The position numbers and the translations under genes were made by a program. From Gluconobacter wancherniae NBRC 103581 (GTDB lineage Bacteria > Pseudomonadota > Alphaproteobacteria > Acetobacterales > Acetobacteraceae), in contig NZ_BJUZ01000001.1 in the NCBI RefSeq assembly GCF_007988885.1, positions 1,302,001-1,366,000 on the forward strand: a stretch of DNA of 64,000 bases, read 5' to 3'. A model generated the notes under the pieces. It was given only the letters and a program-made list of their open reading frames with translations. It made no database searches and was not told the origin of the DNA. This document shows, one piece after another, positions 26,149-37,037 of this stretch. Every line of letters begins with the position of its first letter. The stretch's first letter is position 1.

Positions 26149-29100
26149 TCAGCGATGTTCTATCTTTTCCACACCCCGGATCGTGCTTAACCTTTCTCCC
26201 AGTCGCGGTGTAACACGGTAAAAACCGGGTAATGTGATCTCAACATCACGCGTCTCTTCCAGAGCAGGAAGAAGAACCACCCGACCACATCCACCCTGCA
26301 TCTCATCGAGAATTTCACGAATGCTCTCAAGGGCATCCGGCTTCTCCAGAGAAATCCTCATTTCCGCCCGCTCTGCAGCCGCTGCCTTTTCAAGGTCCAT
26401 CACACTCTGCGCTGTAATCCGCAAAGCGTCACCATCAAGTTTCAGCTCGGCATTTACGAGAATAGCCTGTCCCGCAACCAAAAGATCACGACATGATATC
26501 AGTGTTTCAGCGAAAAGCGTGACCTCACATCCACCCCCGGCATCCGTGAGATTTACCCATGCCATTTTCTTGCCGGTCCGGGTTGGACGTTCCTTCTTAT
26601 CCACCACGCATCCAGCGATCTTGACGCGCGTAGACCCTGTTTTTGCAGCATTTTCGAGTGAATGCGAGGGAGTCACGCCCAGCCTGCGCAGAACATTGCG
26701 GTAAGCGTCCAGCGGATGGGCGCTCATGTGGAAGCCAATCGCACCCGCCTCCAGAGACAGTCTTTCAAAATCAGGCCAGGGGCGCCCCTCATTCAAACGC
26801 AGAATTTCGCGCTCACAATTCCCGCCTCCAAAAAGACCGGATTGCCCCATCTTCTGCTCTTGCGCACGCGCCTGAGCGCGTCGCAGAATAATCTCGGCAC
26901 TTGCAAAAACTGTATGTCTATCTTTGAGAAGAGAGTCGAAAGCCCCTGCTTTTGCAAGACTTTCTATTTGAATCTTATTGAGCTGCTTTGGGTCACAACG
27001 CTCGGAAAAATCAGTCAGATCCACAAAGGGTGTCTTACCACGAGCCGCCACCAAAGCATCCATTGCCGCAGCTCCAACGCGCTTCACAGCTGACAGCGCA
27101 TATCGAATTCCAAGCTTGCCATCTTCCATCTTCTCAATAGAAAAATCCGCCACAGATCGATTGATATCGACAGGCAGGACGGCAATCTTCATCCGTCGGG
27201 CTTCCTGACATAAAGCCGCAAGCTTGTCCGTTTTTTCGCGGGCAAGAGACATGCATCCCGCCAGGAATGCGACTGGGTGGTTCGCCTTCATCCAGGCCGT
27301 TTGGTAAGAAACCAGCGCATAAGCCGCCGCATGAGATTTATTGAACCCATAATCGGCAAAACGAGCCATAAGATCAAAGACTTCCGCGGCTTTCTCCTCT
27401 GTAATTCCGCGTTCGGTAGCGCCTTTCGTGAAGATACTTCGCTGGGTTTCCATCTCGGCCGCAATCTTCTTGCCCATCGCGCGACGCAGCAGATCAGCAC
27501 CACCCAGACTATAGCCAGCCATCTTTTGAGCGATCTGCATGACCTGCTCCTGATAGACCATGATCCCGTAAGTCTCTTCGAGAATTTCGCGGATTTCTTC
27601 GTGCGGCGGCTCCCAGGGCTCCCCATGCTTTCTACGGCAATAATCTGGAATATTCGCCATCGGTCCGGGTCGATATAGCGAAACCCCGGCAATCAGGTCC
27701 TCCAGACGACTTGCAGCCATCTGCTTGAGCATGTCGCGCATGCCCGCGCCTTCAAACTGGAAAACGCCCGCAGTGTCACCGCGTGCCAGCATCTCGAATG
27801 TCGGCTTATCATCCAACGGAATTCGTGAAAGATCGACGTTAATGCCTTGTTCCTGAAGGAAATCCAGACCACGCTTCAAAATTGTCAGTGTCGTCAGACC
27901 AAGGAAGTCAAACTTTACCAGCCCAGCCTGTTCAACGAATTTCATGTTGTATTGAGTGACCAGCATGTCACTTTTGGGATCGCGGTACAGAGGAACCAGT
28001 TCAACAAGTTCCCGATCACCAATCACAACACCCGCAGCATGGGTTGAGGCGTGGCGATAAAGCCCCTCAAGTTGCAGAGCTATTTCGAGCAGGCGCTTGA
28101 GCGACTCATCGCTGTCTCGCATCTCCTGCAGGCGTGGCTCTCCATCGATCGCCTGCCTCAGGGTAACTGGTTTCGCCGGATTATTGGGGATCAACTCCGC
28201 AACGCGATTCACCATCCCGTACGGCAACCCCAGTACGCGACCGACGTCACGTACCGCGGCCTTGGCCTGAAGCTTTCCGAACGTGATGATCTGCGCGACA
28301 CGGCTACCGCCATACTCTTCGCGCACATAACGAATAACTTCGTCCCGACGATCCTGACAGAAATCGATATCAAAATCCGGCATCGAGACACGTTCCGGGT
28401 TCAGAAAGCGCTCAAACAGCAGCCCGAATGGAATTGGGTCGATATCAGTGATTGTCAGCGCATATGCCGCCAGCGAGCCAGCACCTGAGCCTCGCCCCGG
28501 CCCTACAGGAATATTGTTAGCTTTTGCCCACTGAATGAAGTCAGCCACGATAAGAAAGTACCCCGGGAAACCCATCCCCGCGATAATATCGAGTTCCGTC
28601 TGCAATCTTTCCGAGTACAAACTCCGCGTTTCTGGGCCAGCATCCATAGCCTCGAGGCGTTTCTCAAGCCCCTCCCATGCCAATGCACGCAGCGTTTCTT
28701 CTTCCGTCGAACCCTCACGAACCTTGGGGCAAACAGGCAAAAGCGGTTTTCGCGTACAGGCTGCGATAGCACATCGTTGTGCAATAATGAGAGTATTGTC
28801 ACAGGCCTCTGGCAGGTCATGGAAAAGCGCACGCATTTCCGCCGGAGATTTGAACCAAGCCTCCGCAGACACCCGCCAGCGATCTGACTCCGCAATCGTC
28901 CGTCCCTGAGCAATGCAGATCAGGGCATCGTGCGCTTCATGAAACTGTGGTGTAGGAAAAAAACACTCATTGGTCGCAACAAGCGGGATGTCATATCGAT
29001 CCGCCAACCGAATCAGAGCGTTCTCGACTTCCTGCTCGCCCTGCTCACCAAGTCGGTTCAACTCAATGGCAATGTTTCCGTGAAAGGCGCTGTTCAACTG

Positions 29101-29571
29101 GTCGAGTAGAATTCCAGCTTCGACTTCCTGTTCGTCATAAATCATGCGGTTCAGCGGTCCACGGTTTCCGCCTGTCAGCAAAAACAATCCGTTTGAATGC
29201 GCACAAAGAACATCTATGGCGAGCGACGGATCCCCGGGATCTCCGTGCAGAAAACCATGGGATGAAAGAATTTGGAGGTTCGCAAGCCCCACCTCATTGC
29301 GCGCAAGCAAAACCAGCGGCTCAGTGGGCGCTCCCGGCTTCGTGCTGCGTGCCGGAAGCGAAAGCTGGCAGCCGACAATAGGCTGCACCCCTGCACTTTT
29401 ACAGTATTGGGAAAACTCCAGGGCACCGAACAGATTGCCACTATCCGTCAATGCAACGGCAGGCATTCCATACTTAACAGACAGCGACGCCAGATCAGGA
29501 ATGCGTATCGCCCCCTGACTCAAAGAGTATGCAGAATGATTGCGAAGATGAACAAAATCAGCGTGCGGCAT
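26149..29571 (-). CDS. dnaE: DNA polymerase III subunit alpha DnaE
   Basis: DnaE is the replicative polymerase catalytic subunit. The 1140-residue product is of DnaE1 size. An N-terminal PHP domain (HLRNHSAYSLSQGAIRI) is followed by the polymerase core with the catalytic Asp pair in PDFDIDF (Asp399 and Asp401) and the GPGRGSGAGSLAAYAL finger segment. The helix-hairpin-helix region, an OB domain and a C-terminal tail complete it. It is downstream of the lolD and CBS-BON genes, in keeping with the alphaproteobacterial lolC-lolD-dnaE order. Error-prone DnaE2 is excluded by overall style and context. Confidence 0.96.
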   Translation of the reverse strand: MPHADFVHLRNHSAYSLSQGAIRIPDLASLSVKYGMPAVALTDSGNLFGALEFSQYCKSAGVQPIVGCQLSLPARSTKPGAPTEPLVLLARNEVGLANLQILSSHGFLHGDPGDPSLAIDVLCAHSNGLFLLTGGNRGPLNRMIYDEQEVEAGILLDQLNSAFHGNIAIELNRLGEQGEQEVENALIRLADRYDIPLVATNECFFPTPQFHEAHDALICIAQGRTIAESDRWRVSAEAWFKSPAEMRALFHDLPEACDNTLIIAQRCAIAACTRKPLLPVCPKVREGSTEEETLRALAWEGLEKRLEAMDAGPETRSLYSERLQTELDIIAGMGFPGYFLIVADFIQWAKANNIPVGPGRGSGAGSLAAYALTITDIDPIPFGLLFERFLNPERVSMPDFDIDFCQDRRDEVIRYVREEYGGSRVAQIITFGKLQAKAAVRDVGRVLGLPYGMVNRVAELIPNNPAKPVTLRQAIDGEPRLQEMRDSDESLKRLLEIALQLEGLYRHASTHAAGVVIGDRELVELVPLYRDPKSDMLVTQYNMKFVEQAGLVKFDFLGLTTLTILKRGLDFLQEQGINVDLSRIPLDDKPTFEMLARGDTAGVFQFEGAGMRDMLKQMAASRLEDLIAGVSLYRPGPMANIPDYCRRKHGEPWEPPHEEIREILEETYGIMVYQEQVMQIAQKMAGYSLGGADLLRRAMGKKIAAEMETQRSIFTKGATERGITEEKAAEVFDLMARFADYGFNKSHAAAYALVSYQTAWMKANHPVAFLAGCMSLAREKTDKLAALCQEARRMKIAVLPVDINRSVADFSIEKMEDGKLGIRYALSAVKRVGAAAMDALVAARGKTPFVDLTDFSERCDPKQLNKIQIESLAKAGAFDSLLKDRHTVFASAEIILRRAQARAQEQKMGQSGLFGGGNCEREILRLNEGRPWPDFERLSLEAGAIGFHMSAHPLDAYRNVLRRLGVTPSHSLENAAKTGSTRVKIAGCVVDKKERPTRTGKKMAWVNLTDAGGGCEVTLFAETLISCRDLLVAGQAILVNAELKLDGDALRITAQSVMDLEKAAAAERAEMRISLEKPDALESIREILDEMQGGCGRVVLLPALEETRDVEITLPGFYRVTPRLGERLSTIRGVEKIEHR

Positions 29572-29611
29572 GGCGCCAGTCTAGCAGGCTCGTGCCTGTT
29601 ATGCAGCGGCC

Positions 29612-30319
29612 TTATTCAGACGTCCCGGTTTCTGGCCGTGCATAGCCGGTGCCAGGAGAAAGAAGAAAAAGATTATCTTTCACAGACTTAACACCAGGAA
29701 TATTTTGGGCCATCGCTTTGAGCGCTGCGATATCTTCTTCGTCACGCGCCACGCCATGCCATATAACTGCCCCATCCTGCACTTCAGCATGTACATCCTG
29801 AGGCGCCCAGCGTGCTTCGGACAACTGACCGCGTAACTGTGCCAGAATGGCTTCGTCGGAAAGCGCGACTTCAGGCTTCCCAAGAATATCACGTAACGCC
29901 TTCATCACATCACGTTCGCTCACAACACCCGCGAGATTGCCGTTTGCAACAACATACAGTCGCCGCATATCATGCTCACGCATGAGACCAACAATTTCCG
30001 CCATCGTTGCCTCCGGCAGGACACTGCAAACCTGAGCTGTCATCACGTCTCGAACACGCCGGCCATGCAGACGCACAAATGCTGCCGCACTTTTTTGATG
30101 AGACAATTTTGACCAGAAATCATTGCTGACCGCACCTGTCTCCAGTTCAGCCCGACAAAGAAGATCTGTTTCGCTCAAAACCCCAATGGCCCGGCCATCA
30201 GTATCGACAACAGGCAGAGCACTCAGGCCGTGATCCAACATAAGATCGATGGCACAAAGCAGGGAGGCATCCGGACAAACGGTCACAAGTTTGTCCGTCA
30301 TGACTGATCTGGCATCCAT
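29612..30319 (-). CDS. CBS-CBS-BON domain protein
   Basis: This is a 235-residue soluble protein. Two CBS motifs form a Bateman module (about residues 4-60 and 90-145, with SALPVVDTDGRAIGVLSETDLL and RRLYVVANGNLAGVVSERDV). A BON domain follows at about 152-220 (VHAEVQDGAVIWHGVA, then AMAQNIPGVKSVKDNL). CBS pairs usually bind adenine nucleotides, and BON domains often contact membranes or lipids. No enzyme domain is attached, so it is probably a regulatory or stress protein; the partner is unknown. It sits between lolD (34 bp upstream) and dnaE (40 bp downstream), an insertion into an otherwise conserved gene order. Confidence 0.87.
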   Translation of the reverse strand: MDARSVMTDKLVTVCPDASLLCAIDLMLDHGLSALPVVDTDGRAIGVLSETDLLCRAELETGAVSNDFWSKLSHQKSAAAFVRLHGRRVRDVMTAQVCSVLPEATMAEIVGLMREHDMRRLYVVANGNLAGVVSERDVMKALRDILGKPEVALSDEAILAQLRGQLSEARWAPQDVHAEVQDGAVIWHGVARDEEDIAALKAMAQNIPGVKSVKDNLFLLSPGTGYARPETGTSE

Positions 30320-30353
30320 GATGCGCGCCTCCTTATCTCAATTCATACGAACC

Positions 30354-31052
30354 TTAAAAAGCGACGAGCTTGCCATCACGCAGAGTGACAGTCCTATCCA
30401 TACGCGCAGCCAGAATGTCGTTGTGCGTTGCGATCAAGGCGGCAGCTCCCTCCTCACGCACGATCCGCAGCAACTCATCAAATACCAGATCGGACGTTCT
30501 GACATCCAGATTACCCGTGGGCTCATCTGCCAGCAAGACGCGTGGGCGGTTCGCAAGTGCTCGTGCAATGGCCGTACGCTGCTGCTCTCCGCCAGACAAA
30601 CGACCTGGCAACGAATTCAAGCGGTGAGAAAGACCAAAGCGCGTCAGAAGATCCTCTGCCCTCATGCGCGCGTCCTTTCGGGACACCCCTGCAATAAGCT
30701 GCGGAAGCATGACGTTTTCACACGCAGTAAATTCACCCAGCAGATGATGAAATTGATAAACGAAGCCTATTTCGTCACGGCGCATAGCAGTACGTGCTGC
30801 CTGCCCCAAACCACTTGCAGCCCTGTCGCCAATATAAACCGCCCCCTCACTCGGAGCTTCAAGCAGCCCCGCAAGATGCAAGAGCGTCGATTTACCCGTA
30901 CCGCTGGGAGCAACAAGTGCTACAATTTCCCCGGCCACCAAATCGAAATCAGCACCGCTGAGGATTTCCAGGGTCTCTTCACCCGAGCGGAACCGACGCG
31001 TAATACCGTCCAGTCTGAGCGCATAGCCTGAACGTAAATTCGCTTCACTCAT
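30354..31052 (-). CDS. lolD: Lipoprotein-releasing ABC transporter ATP-binding protein LolD
   Basis: LolD powers the LolCDE complex, which extracts outer-membrane lipoproteins from the inner membrane and hands them to LolA. The 232-residue ATPase has Walker [10 protein letters not shown] (residues 48-56, with Ala at the first Gly position), the ABC signature LSGGEQQR and Walker [14 protein letters not shown]. It overlaps the lolC 3' end by 8 bp, so the pair is coupled. The LolD assignment over other small ABC ATPases (FtsE, MacB-type) rests on this neighbour. Confidence 0.95.
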   Translation of the reverse strand: MSEANLRSGYALRLDGITRRFRSGEETLEILSGADFDLVAGEIVALVAPSGTGKSTLLHLAGLLEAPSEGAVYIGDRAASGLGQAARTAMRRDEIGFVYQFHHLLGEFTACENVMLPQLIAGVSRKDARMRAEDLLTRFGLSHRLNSLPGRLSGGEQQRTAIARALANRPRVLLADEPTGNLDVRTSDLVFDELLRIVREEGAAALIATHNDILAARMDRTVTLRDGKLVAF

Positions 31053-32292
31053 GTCTCAGAGCCTCGATCGGGTCGGTTCGGGCCGCCCGCCATGACGGAT
31101 AGAGAGTCGCCAGCAAAGAGAGCACCAGAGACATCGCAATAACCTCTCCAACCTGAGACCAGACCAGCTTGGCCGGAAGGCGCTCCAGAAAATAAACTTC
31201 CGGGTTGAAAAGGTTTGTGCCCGTCAAGGACTGAAGCCACTGCCGAATACGCTCGATATTCAACGAAAACGCAATTCCCAACGCTGACCCCAGAAGCGTT
31301 CCTGTCACGCCAACAAATGCACCGCACATGAGGAAAATCCGCATGATGGCACCACGACTGGCCCCGAGGGTGCGCAATACCGCGATGTCGCGCGTCTTGT
31401 CCTTAACCATCATGATTAGTGACGAAATCACGTTGAATGCTGCAACCAAAATAATCAGGGTAAGAATCAGGAACATCACGTTCTGTTCTACATTCACAGC
31501 TCCGAGAAAGCCGTTAGCACTCTGCGTCCAGTCCAGCACGTGCAGCCTTGGATCATCCAGTCGCTCGGAAATGGCTTTTGTTGTCGGTTGGACATTCGTC
31601 GGATCAGAAGTTGAGACCTGAATAAGGGATACGGCATTGCCCAGCATCAGAAATTTCTGCGCTGCCGGCAAAGGGACGAGCACGATATTGGAATTATAAT
31701 CGTTCCAGTTCGCGTCAAAAATCGCCGCCACATGATACGTCTTTACGCGCGGCATTGTACCGAAAGGCGTTGCCTGTCCATCTGGTGAAAGCAGCGTAAT
31801 CGGGGAACCTACCGTGAGCCCGGCCCTGTCTGCCAGGGTCGTACCAATCGCCACAGCATCGTCGCCCGTAAAGCGCTCGATACTTCCGGCGATGATCCCG
31901 CTGCTCAGGGCTTTCCAGTCCTTCAGGGATTGCTGGGATACACCCTGCACTTCAGCGCCCGTGGAATAACGCCCGGCTTCGACCAAAACCGTTCCCTGCG
32001 CCATAGGGATAACAGATGTTACCCCCCGTACCTGCCGGATCGCTTCAACATCGTTTTGATAGGCCTCAATAGGGCGGCCATAACCATAAACCGTCAGATC
32101 ACCATGCAGGCCAAGAATACGCCCCATCAGATCGGCCTTGAAGCCGTTCATCACCGACATGACGATGATGAGCGTAGCCACTCCGAGAGCAATGCCGATC
32201 AGTGAGAATACTGCAATGATCGAGGCGAAACGTTCGCCCCGGCGGGCGCGCAGATAACGCCCCGCCACCATGCGCTCGAAGCGGCCAAACAT
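31045..32292 (-). CDS. lolC: Lipoprotein-releasing ABC transporter permease LolC/LolE
   Basis: This 415-residue permease has the LolC/E layout. One N-terminal transmembrane helix (about 25-47, [21 protein letters not shown]) is followed by a large periplasmic domain of about 220 residues and three C-terminal helices (about 272-400). The C-terminus carries the family ending [17 protein letters not shown]. As in many alphaproteobacteria only one permease gene is seen, so it likely forms a homodimer in place of LolC plus LolE. The start ATG overlaps the proS stop by one base (TGATG). Confidence 0.94.
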   Translation of the reverse strand: MFGRFERMVAGRYLRARRGERFASIIAVFSLIGIALGVATLIIVMSVMNGFKADLMGRILGLHGDLTVYGYGRPIEAYQNDVEAIRQVRGVTSVIPMAQGTVLVEAGRYSTGAEVQGVSQQSLKDWKALSSGIIAGSIERFTGDDAVAIGTTLADRAGLTVGSPITLLSPDGQATPFGTMPRVKTYHVAAIFDANWNDYNSNIVLVPLPAAQKFLMLGNAVSLIQVSTSDPTNVQPTTKAISERLDDPRLHVLDWTQSANGFLGAVNVEQNVMFLILTLIILVAAFNVISSLIMMVKDKTRDIAVLRTLGASRGAIMRIFLMCGAFVGVTGTLLGSALGIAFSLNIERIRQWLQSLTGTNLFNPEVYFLERLPAKLVWSQVGEVIAMSLVLSLLATLYPSWRAARTDPIEALRHE

Positions 32293-33608
32293 CAGACGTT
32301 TCCGATTTTTGCGAGGGCTTCTTCGACCGTCAGTTCAAAACGCTCGCCCGAAGCTCGACGCTTGAGTTCAACACGTCCTTCTTTAGCACCACGAGGACCG
32401 ACGATGATCTGCCAGGGATGACCCATCAGATCAGCGTCATTGAACTTCACCCCGGCACGATCCGAACGATCATCATAGAGCAGATTATCGGGCTCGGTCG
32501 CGTAGATCTTCTCACAGATTTCGTCACAGGCCTCGTCACCCGGACGCAGGTTTAGGATCGCGGCACGATAGGGCGCAACAGCATCCGGCCAGATGATCCC
32601 CGCGTCATCATGTGACGCTTCAATAATCGCGCCTGCGAGACGTGAAACACCAACGCCATACGAACCCATGTGCGGATTGAACGGTACACCATCCGGGCCA
32701 CTGACTTCTACGCCCATTGAAGCAGTATACTTGGTGCCAAAATAGAAGATGTGGCCAACTTCGATGCCACGCCCTTCCCGCTTGCGCTCATCAGGAACCT
32801 GAGCCCAGGCCGCCTCATCGTGCTTCTCGTCTGTCGCAGCATAATGATCCGTTACAGCGCTGAAAAACTCAGCGAGACTGTTCTCATCATCGCAATCAAC
32901 CGGGCGCGCAAGCCAGTCCTGCTCCTCAAGCGCGGAATCAAAAAAGACACCACTTTCGCCTGTCGGAGCCAATACCAGAAACTCGTGACTAAGGTCGCCA
33001 CCAATCGGTCCGGTATCGGCAAGCATCGGTACCGCGCGGACACCCAAACGCTGGAAAATACGCAGATATGACAGCATCATACGGCGGTAGCTCGCAACAG
33101 CTCCCTCATATGTGGCGTCAAAGGAATACGCGTCCTTCATAAGAAATTCGCGTCCACGCATCACACCGAAACGAGGACGAACCTCATCACGGAACTTCCA
33201 CTGAATGTGGTACAGAGCCTTGGGCAGTTCCTTGTAGGACTTGACGGATGATCCGAAAATATCGGTGATCATCTCTTCATTCGTCGGCCCATACAGCAGA
33301 TCGCGGCCATGGCGATCCTGAATCCGAAGCATCTCGGTTCCATAGGCATCATAACGCCCCGAACGGCGCCACAAATCCGCAGATTGCAATGTTGGCATCA
33401 GAACTTCCTGCGCACCAATCGCATCCTGCTCTTCACGAACAATCTGCTCGATGTTGCGCAGCACCCGCAACCCCGCCGGAAGCCAGGCATAAATACCAGA
33501 CGCAGTCTGACGGATCAGACCCGCGCGCAGCATCAAACGGTGGGAGGCGATCTGTGCCTCCGCAGGAACTTCCTTCAGCGTGGGCTGAAAAGCTTTACTC
33601 AAACGCAT
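32292..33608 (-). CDS. proS: Prolyl-tRNA synthetase (short alphaproteobacterial form)
   Basis: ProRS charges tRNA-Pro. The 438-residue product has class II motif 1 ([21 protein letters not shown]), motif 2 ([25 protein letters not shown]) and motif 3 ([17 protein letters not shown]), then an anticodon-binding domain. It lacks the roughly 180-residue editing insertion of the E. coli enzyme (about 570 residues), which matches the known short alphaproteobacterial form. Misacylated Ala-tRNA-Pro must then be cleared in trans. It is 11 bp downstream of rnj and coupled to lolC. Confidence 0.95.
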   Translation of the reverse strand: MRLSKAFQPTLKEVPAEAQIASHRLMLRAGLIRQTASGIYAWLPAGLRVLRNIEQIVREEQDAIGAQEVLMPTLQSADLWRRSGRYDAYGTEMLRIQDRHGRDLLYGPTNEEMITDIFGSSVKSYKELPKALYHIQWKFRDEVRPRFGVMRGREFLMKDAYSFDATYEGAVASYRRMMLSYLRIFQRLGVRAVPMLADTGPIGGDLSHEFLVLAPTGESGVFFDSALEEQDWLARPVDCDDENSLAEFFSAVTDHYAATDEKHDEAAWAQVPDERKREGRGIEVGHIFYFGTKYTASMGVEVSGPDGVPFNPHMGSYGVGVSRLAGAIIEASHDDAGIIWPDAVAPYRAAILNLRPGDEACDEICEKIYATEPDNLLYDDRSDRAGVKFNDADLMGHPWQIIVGPRGAKEGRVELKRRASGERFELTVEEALAKIGNV

Positions 33609-33619
33609 TTTAGTCTCTC

Positions 33620-35278
33620 TCAGACGCGCAACAGATGAACATCAACCAGCGGACGCTTCTGCAACTTACGTCCCAGAGCACGACGCAGGGCAGTTTTCGC
33701 CGCATCGCGGAATGCCGTATCGTCCTGCCTCAGTTCATCAGGAATGACATCAATGGCATCAGCAAATTCCTCGCTGATGCGTACGCTCTCCGGATCATCC
33801 GCCTCCAGCAATCCTGGGGCGCTGATCTTGGGTTCGCCAATGACGTATCCTTCGTCATCAACCGCGAAGCTCGCGATGACCATACCATTGAAAAGCATCT
33901 TGCGACGCGCCGCCAGCACACCACCGGTCATGGGCAGCAGACGCCCACCATCTAGCGCCAGACGACCTGTCGGGGCTGTATCAATAACCTTGACCTCACC
34001 CGGAGACAGATTCAGAAGATCACCATCTTCGAGCAGTACGGGAATGGCGCCGACTTCACGCGCCAGCGCAGCGTGGGCCGTAAGATGACGCCATTCACCA
34101 TGTGTCGGCACGCTGTAGGTCGGACGAACAATCTCATACAGACGACGAATGTCATCACGCGTGGCATGACCAGACGTATGAACCATCGCATCCTTATCGG
34201 TCAGCACCGTCACGCCACGACGCGTCAGGTTATCCTGCACCGCCATGACGGCCTGCTCATTTCCGGGGATCATGCGCGAGCTGTAGATGACGGTATCACC
34301 CTGACCCAGCGAGATGTTCGGATGCGTATCGGAAGCAATGCGCGAGAGCGCAGAGCGGGGCTCGCCCTGGCTGCCGGTGATGATCATCAGAAGATTGTCA
34401 TCTTCGACATCACGGGCGTCCTGCTCGGTCAGGAATGGTGGCAGATCGGAAAAATATCCGCATTCACGCGCTGCGACTTCAAGATTGCGAAGTGAACGAC
34501 CGACAATCATCACCGCACGACCGGATGCCTGCGCAGCCTTAGCAATGCTCTCGACGCGCGCAACATTACTCGCAAAGCACGTTACAGCAACGCGACCTTC
34601 AAGAGTTGCAATCAAGTCCGTCAGACCCGTGCGCACCTCTGCCTCAGACTGTGACTTACCTTCCTTGAGCGCATTGGTGCTATCGCACACCATGGCCAGA
34701 ACGCCCTCATCGCCAAGCGCTCTGAACGTATCGAGGTCCGTCAGCGGGCCTACCAGAGGCTGCTCGTCCAGCTTCCAATCTCCGGTGTGAACGACCATTC
34801 CATGCGGCGTGCGGATCGCGATTGCCTGCGCTTCCGCCACTGAATGCGTGACAGACACAAACTGCAGATCAAACGGACCAACCTCAAAGCGTGTGCTCGG
34901 ACGGACGACGTGGATCTTCACCTGATGCGCAAGATGCGCCTCACCAAGCTTCCGACGCAAAACAGCTGCTGCAAAAGGTGTAGCGTATACCGGGCAGCGA
35001 AGATAAGGCCAGAGATGGGCTACAGCGCCCAGATGGTCCTCATGCGCATGGGTAATGACAAGGCCACAGAGCTGCGCTGCACGTTCGGCAATAAAAGCCG
35101 GATCCGGCATGAGAACTTCAGCTTCCGGTGTGTCATTCCCAGAAAAGCCAATGCCACAGTCGATGGCAAGCCATGTTTCGTGACCATTTTGCGTCAGGCG
35201 GTAAAGGTTGAAATTCATGCCGATTTCGCCCGTCCCGCCCAAAGGCAAGAAGGACAAACCGTCTGGTGTCCTTGTCAT
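33620..35278 (-). CDS. rnj: Ribonuclease J
   Basis: RNase J is a metallo-beta-lactamase/beta-CASP ribonuclease with 5'-3' exo- and endonuclease activity in mRNA decay and rRNA maturation. The 552-residue product has the zinc motif HAHEDH at residues 77-82, the [13 protein letters not shown] segment, the beta-CASP motifs ([29 protein letters not shown]) and [11 protein letters not shown]-terminal domain of about 100 residues follows. The gene lies in the conserved coaX-rnj-proS order. Confidence 0.94.
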   Translation of the reverse strand: MTRTPDGLSFLPLGGTGEIGMNFNLYRLTQNGHETWLAIDCGIGFSGNDTPEAEVLMPDPAFIAERAAQLCGLVITHAHEDHLGAVAHLWPYLRCPVYATPFAAAVLRRKLGEAHLAHQVKIHVVRPSTRFEVGPFDLQFVSVTHSVAEAQAIAIRTPHGMVVHTGDWKLDEQPLVGPLTDLDTFRALGDEGVLAMVCDSTNALKEGKSQSEAEVRTGLTDLIATLEGRVAVTCFASNVARVESIAKAAQASGRAVMIVGRSLRNLEVAARECGYFSDLPPFLTEQDARDVEDDNLLMIITGSQGEPRSALSRIASDTHPNISLGQGDTVIYSSRMIPGNEQAVMAVQDNLTRRGVTVLTDKDAMVHTSGHATRDDIRRLYEIVRPTYSVPTHGEWRHLTAHAALAREVGAIPVLLEDGDLLNLSPGEVKVIDTAPTGRLALDGGRLLPMTGGVLAARRKMLFNGMVIASFAVDDEGYVIGEPKISAPGLLEADDPESVRISEEFADAIDVIPDELRQDDTAFRDAAKTALRRALGRKLQKRPLVDVHLLRV

Positions 35279-35328
35279 GATGTTTCCTTACTGTTCATAA
35301 ACAATGCACGATATTCTTTGCCGAACGC

Positions 35329-36126
35329 CTAAGAGCGTTCAGGGGAATTTGAAGCGGCAAGAGCAAAGTTGCGCTCTGCCAGAAAGCGAAGTCCATCCAG
35401 CGTCAGATCCGGGGCCACCACATCAAAAAGAGCGGTTCCTTCCGAGAACAGAGGTGCCAGACCACCTGTCGCAATAACTTTGGGCTTACTGTCCATTTCA
35501 GCAGAAATGTGTCGAACAATCCCTTCGACCAGCCCGACATACCCCCAGAAAAGGCCAGAGCGCATTGCCACGCTTGTATTTCGGCCAATAGCGGCGGATG
35601 GGCGACCGATGCTCATGCGTGGCAGGCGGGCCGCCGCGCGGTGCAATGCTTCAATTGAAAGATTTACACCCGGGGCAATCGCCCCTCCAAGATAACGCCC
35701 TGCCTCATCAACGACATCAAAATTCGTTGCCGTTCCAAAATCAACAACAACGAGAGGTCCACCATAGAGAAGCTGTGCCGCCAGACCGTTCAGACGGCGA
35801 TCGGCGCCGAGCTCGTCCGGGCTATCCACCAGCGCCTCAAAACCCCAGTCGAGGCTCGCATTCGCAACAAGAGGCTCTACATGAAGCCACTGACGGCAAA
35901 AGCGACGCAGATCATAGAGCGCCGCAGGTACGACCGTTCCGATAATGGCACGTTTGATGTCAGATACAGCCAGCCCATTGCGCTCAAGCATACCAAGAAG
36001 CCAGCTGGCGTACTCGTCTGAAGTCCGTCGATCATCCGTGGATATACGCCACTGACCAACCCAGGACCGGCCGTCATGGACCGCGAACACAACATTGGTG
36101 TTGCCAGCATCTATGACGAGAAGCAC
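35329..36126 (-). CDS. coaX: Type III pantothenate kinase CoaX
   Basis: CoaX phosphorylates pantothenate, the first step of coenzyme A synthesis, and unlike CoaA is not inhibited by CoA. The 265-residue product shows the ASKHA-fold motifs: [11 protein letters not shown] (residues 6-16), the pantothenate-binding [14 protein letters not shown] and [13 protein letters not shown]. It lies between birA (10 bp upstream) and rnj (50 bp downstream). This is the family's usual pairing with biotin-protein ligase in alphaproteobacteria. Confidence 0.95.
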   Translation of the reverse strand: MLLVIDAGNTNVVFAVHDGRSWVGQWRISTDDRRTSDEYASWLLGMLERNGLAVSDIKRAIIGTVVPAALYDLRRFCRQWLHVEPLVANASLDWGFEALVDSPDELGADRRLNGLAAQLLYGGPLVVVDFGTATNFDVVDEAGRYLGGAIAPGVNLSIEALHRAAARLPRMSIGRPSAAIGRNTSVAMRSGLFWGYVGLVEGIVRHISAEMDSKPKVIATGGLAPLFSEGTALFDVVAPDLTLDGLRFLAERNFALAASNSPERS

Positions 36127-36136
36127 ATGCGGTCCT

Positions 36137-36862
36137 TTAGTCCAACAAGACGTCGCCCGTTATAACGGGCAGAATTTCACCACTCTCAAGCGCCAGAAGC
36201 AGGCGTCCCTGCTCATCAAGCCCTGAAAACATTCCAGTTATATAGGTTTCGCGCGACTGCACCGCAAGCCGACGCCCCAAAGGGTGCGCGCGTGATAACC
36301 AGGCCGACCGGATTTCCGCAAAGCCATCAGTCTTCCATCTATCAAGCCAAAGGGAAAAATATTCAGTAATTTTTTCCGCGACCAGCAATGGATCAGGCGC
36401 TGTAGCAATTTCCGAGAAAGCCGCAAGCTCTCGCCCTGGCACCTGAGGCGCCACAACCAGATTCGCCCCAACCCCAACAACAATCCACTGATTATGCGCA
36501 GAACCGCCCGCTTCAATCAGAATACCGGCCATTTTGCGGTCATCTAGAAGCAGATCATTGGGCCATTTCAGCGAAAGCACACTGGAACAATTTCCAGCAA
36601 GATGCGCGAACGCACCATGGACCGCAAGCGCCACGATGAATGGCAACACAGGCAACGGACTTGCGTCAGTCGAAAAGCGCAGCACAAACGAAAAAGAAAG
36701 ATTATTTCCTGGATCAACCCAGCTGCGGCCGCGTGTTCCACGACCGGCGGTCTGACGACGGGCGAGCACAGCCAGCCCTTCAGACTCTCCATCCTCTGCT
36801 CTTGCCTTGCAAAAATCAGAAGTGGATTGAAGCGCCTCGTAAACTTCGAAACGCCATTTCAT
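36137..36862 (-). CDS. birA: Biotin--[acetyl-CoA-carboxylase] ligase BirA (no DNA-binding domain)
   Basis: BirA attaches biotin to the carrier protein of acetyl-CoA carboxylase. The 241-residue product holds only the catalytic and C-terminal domains. The biotinyl-AMP loop GRGTRGRS lies at residues 40-47, and [17 protein letters not shown] follows near 100. The N-terminal winged helix of the E. coli bifunctional repressor is absent, so this is a class I, non-regulatory ligase. It is the first protein gene after tRNA-Val. In many alphaproteobacteria the nuo operon lies immediately upstream; here it does not. Confidence 0.94.
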   Translation of the reverse strand: MKWRFEVYEALQSTSDFCKARAEDGESEGLAVLARRQTAGRGTRGRSWVDPGNNLSFSFVLRFSTDASPLPVLPFIVALAVHGAFAHLAGNCSSVLSLKWPNDLLLDDRKMAGILIEAGGSAHNQWIVVGVGANLVVAPQVPGRELAAFSEIATAPDPLLVAEKITEYFSLWLDRWKTDGFAEIRSAWLSRAHPLGRRLAVQSRETYITGMFSGLDEQGRLLLALESGEILPVITGDVLLD

Positions 36863-36884
36863 AGGTGAGAAAGCAGGCCGTGGG

Positions 36885-36959
36885 TGGTGGGCGATGACGG
36901 GATTGAACCGCCGACCCTCTCGGTGTAAACGAGACGCTCTACCGCTGAGCTAATCGCCC
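36885..36959 (-). tRNA. tRNA-Val (anticodon UAC)
   Basis: The minus strand folds as a full cloverleaf. The acceptor GGGCGAT pairs with ATCGCCC, the D arm is GCTCAGCGGTAGAGC, the anticodon loop TTTACAC gives TAC, the T arm contains GGTTCAATC, and CCA is encoded. It lies between hupB upstream and birA downstream, a typical alphaproteobacterial position. Coordinates include CCA. Confidence 0.95.
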
Positions 36960-37037
36960 CCAAGGAACCTGCTGCGCCCTTTAAGCAGGATATGAACGGC
37001 ATTACAACCGCCCATATCCCGTTTTTGGACAAATTTT

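Noticed and set aside
36966-36987. CCTGCT / AGCAGG stem between hupB and tRNA-Val as a terminator
   Set aside because: The stem is short and lacks a U tract in minus-strand RNA; read-through into the tRNA is plausible.
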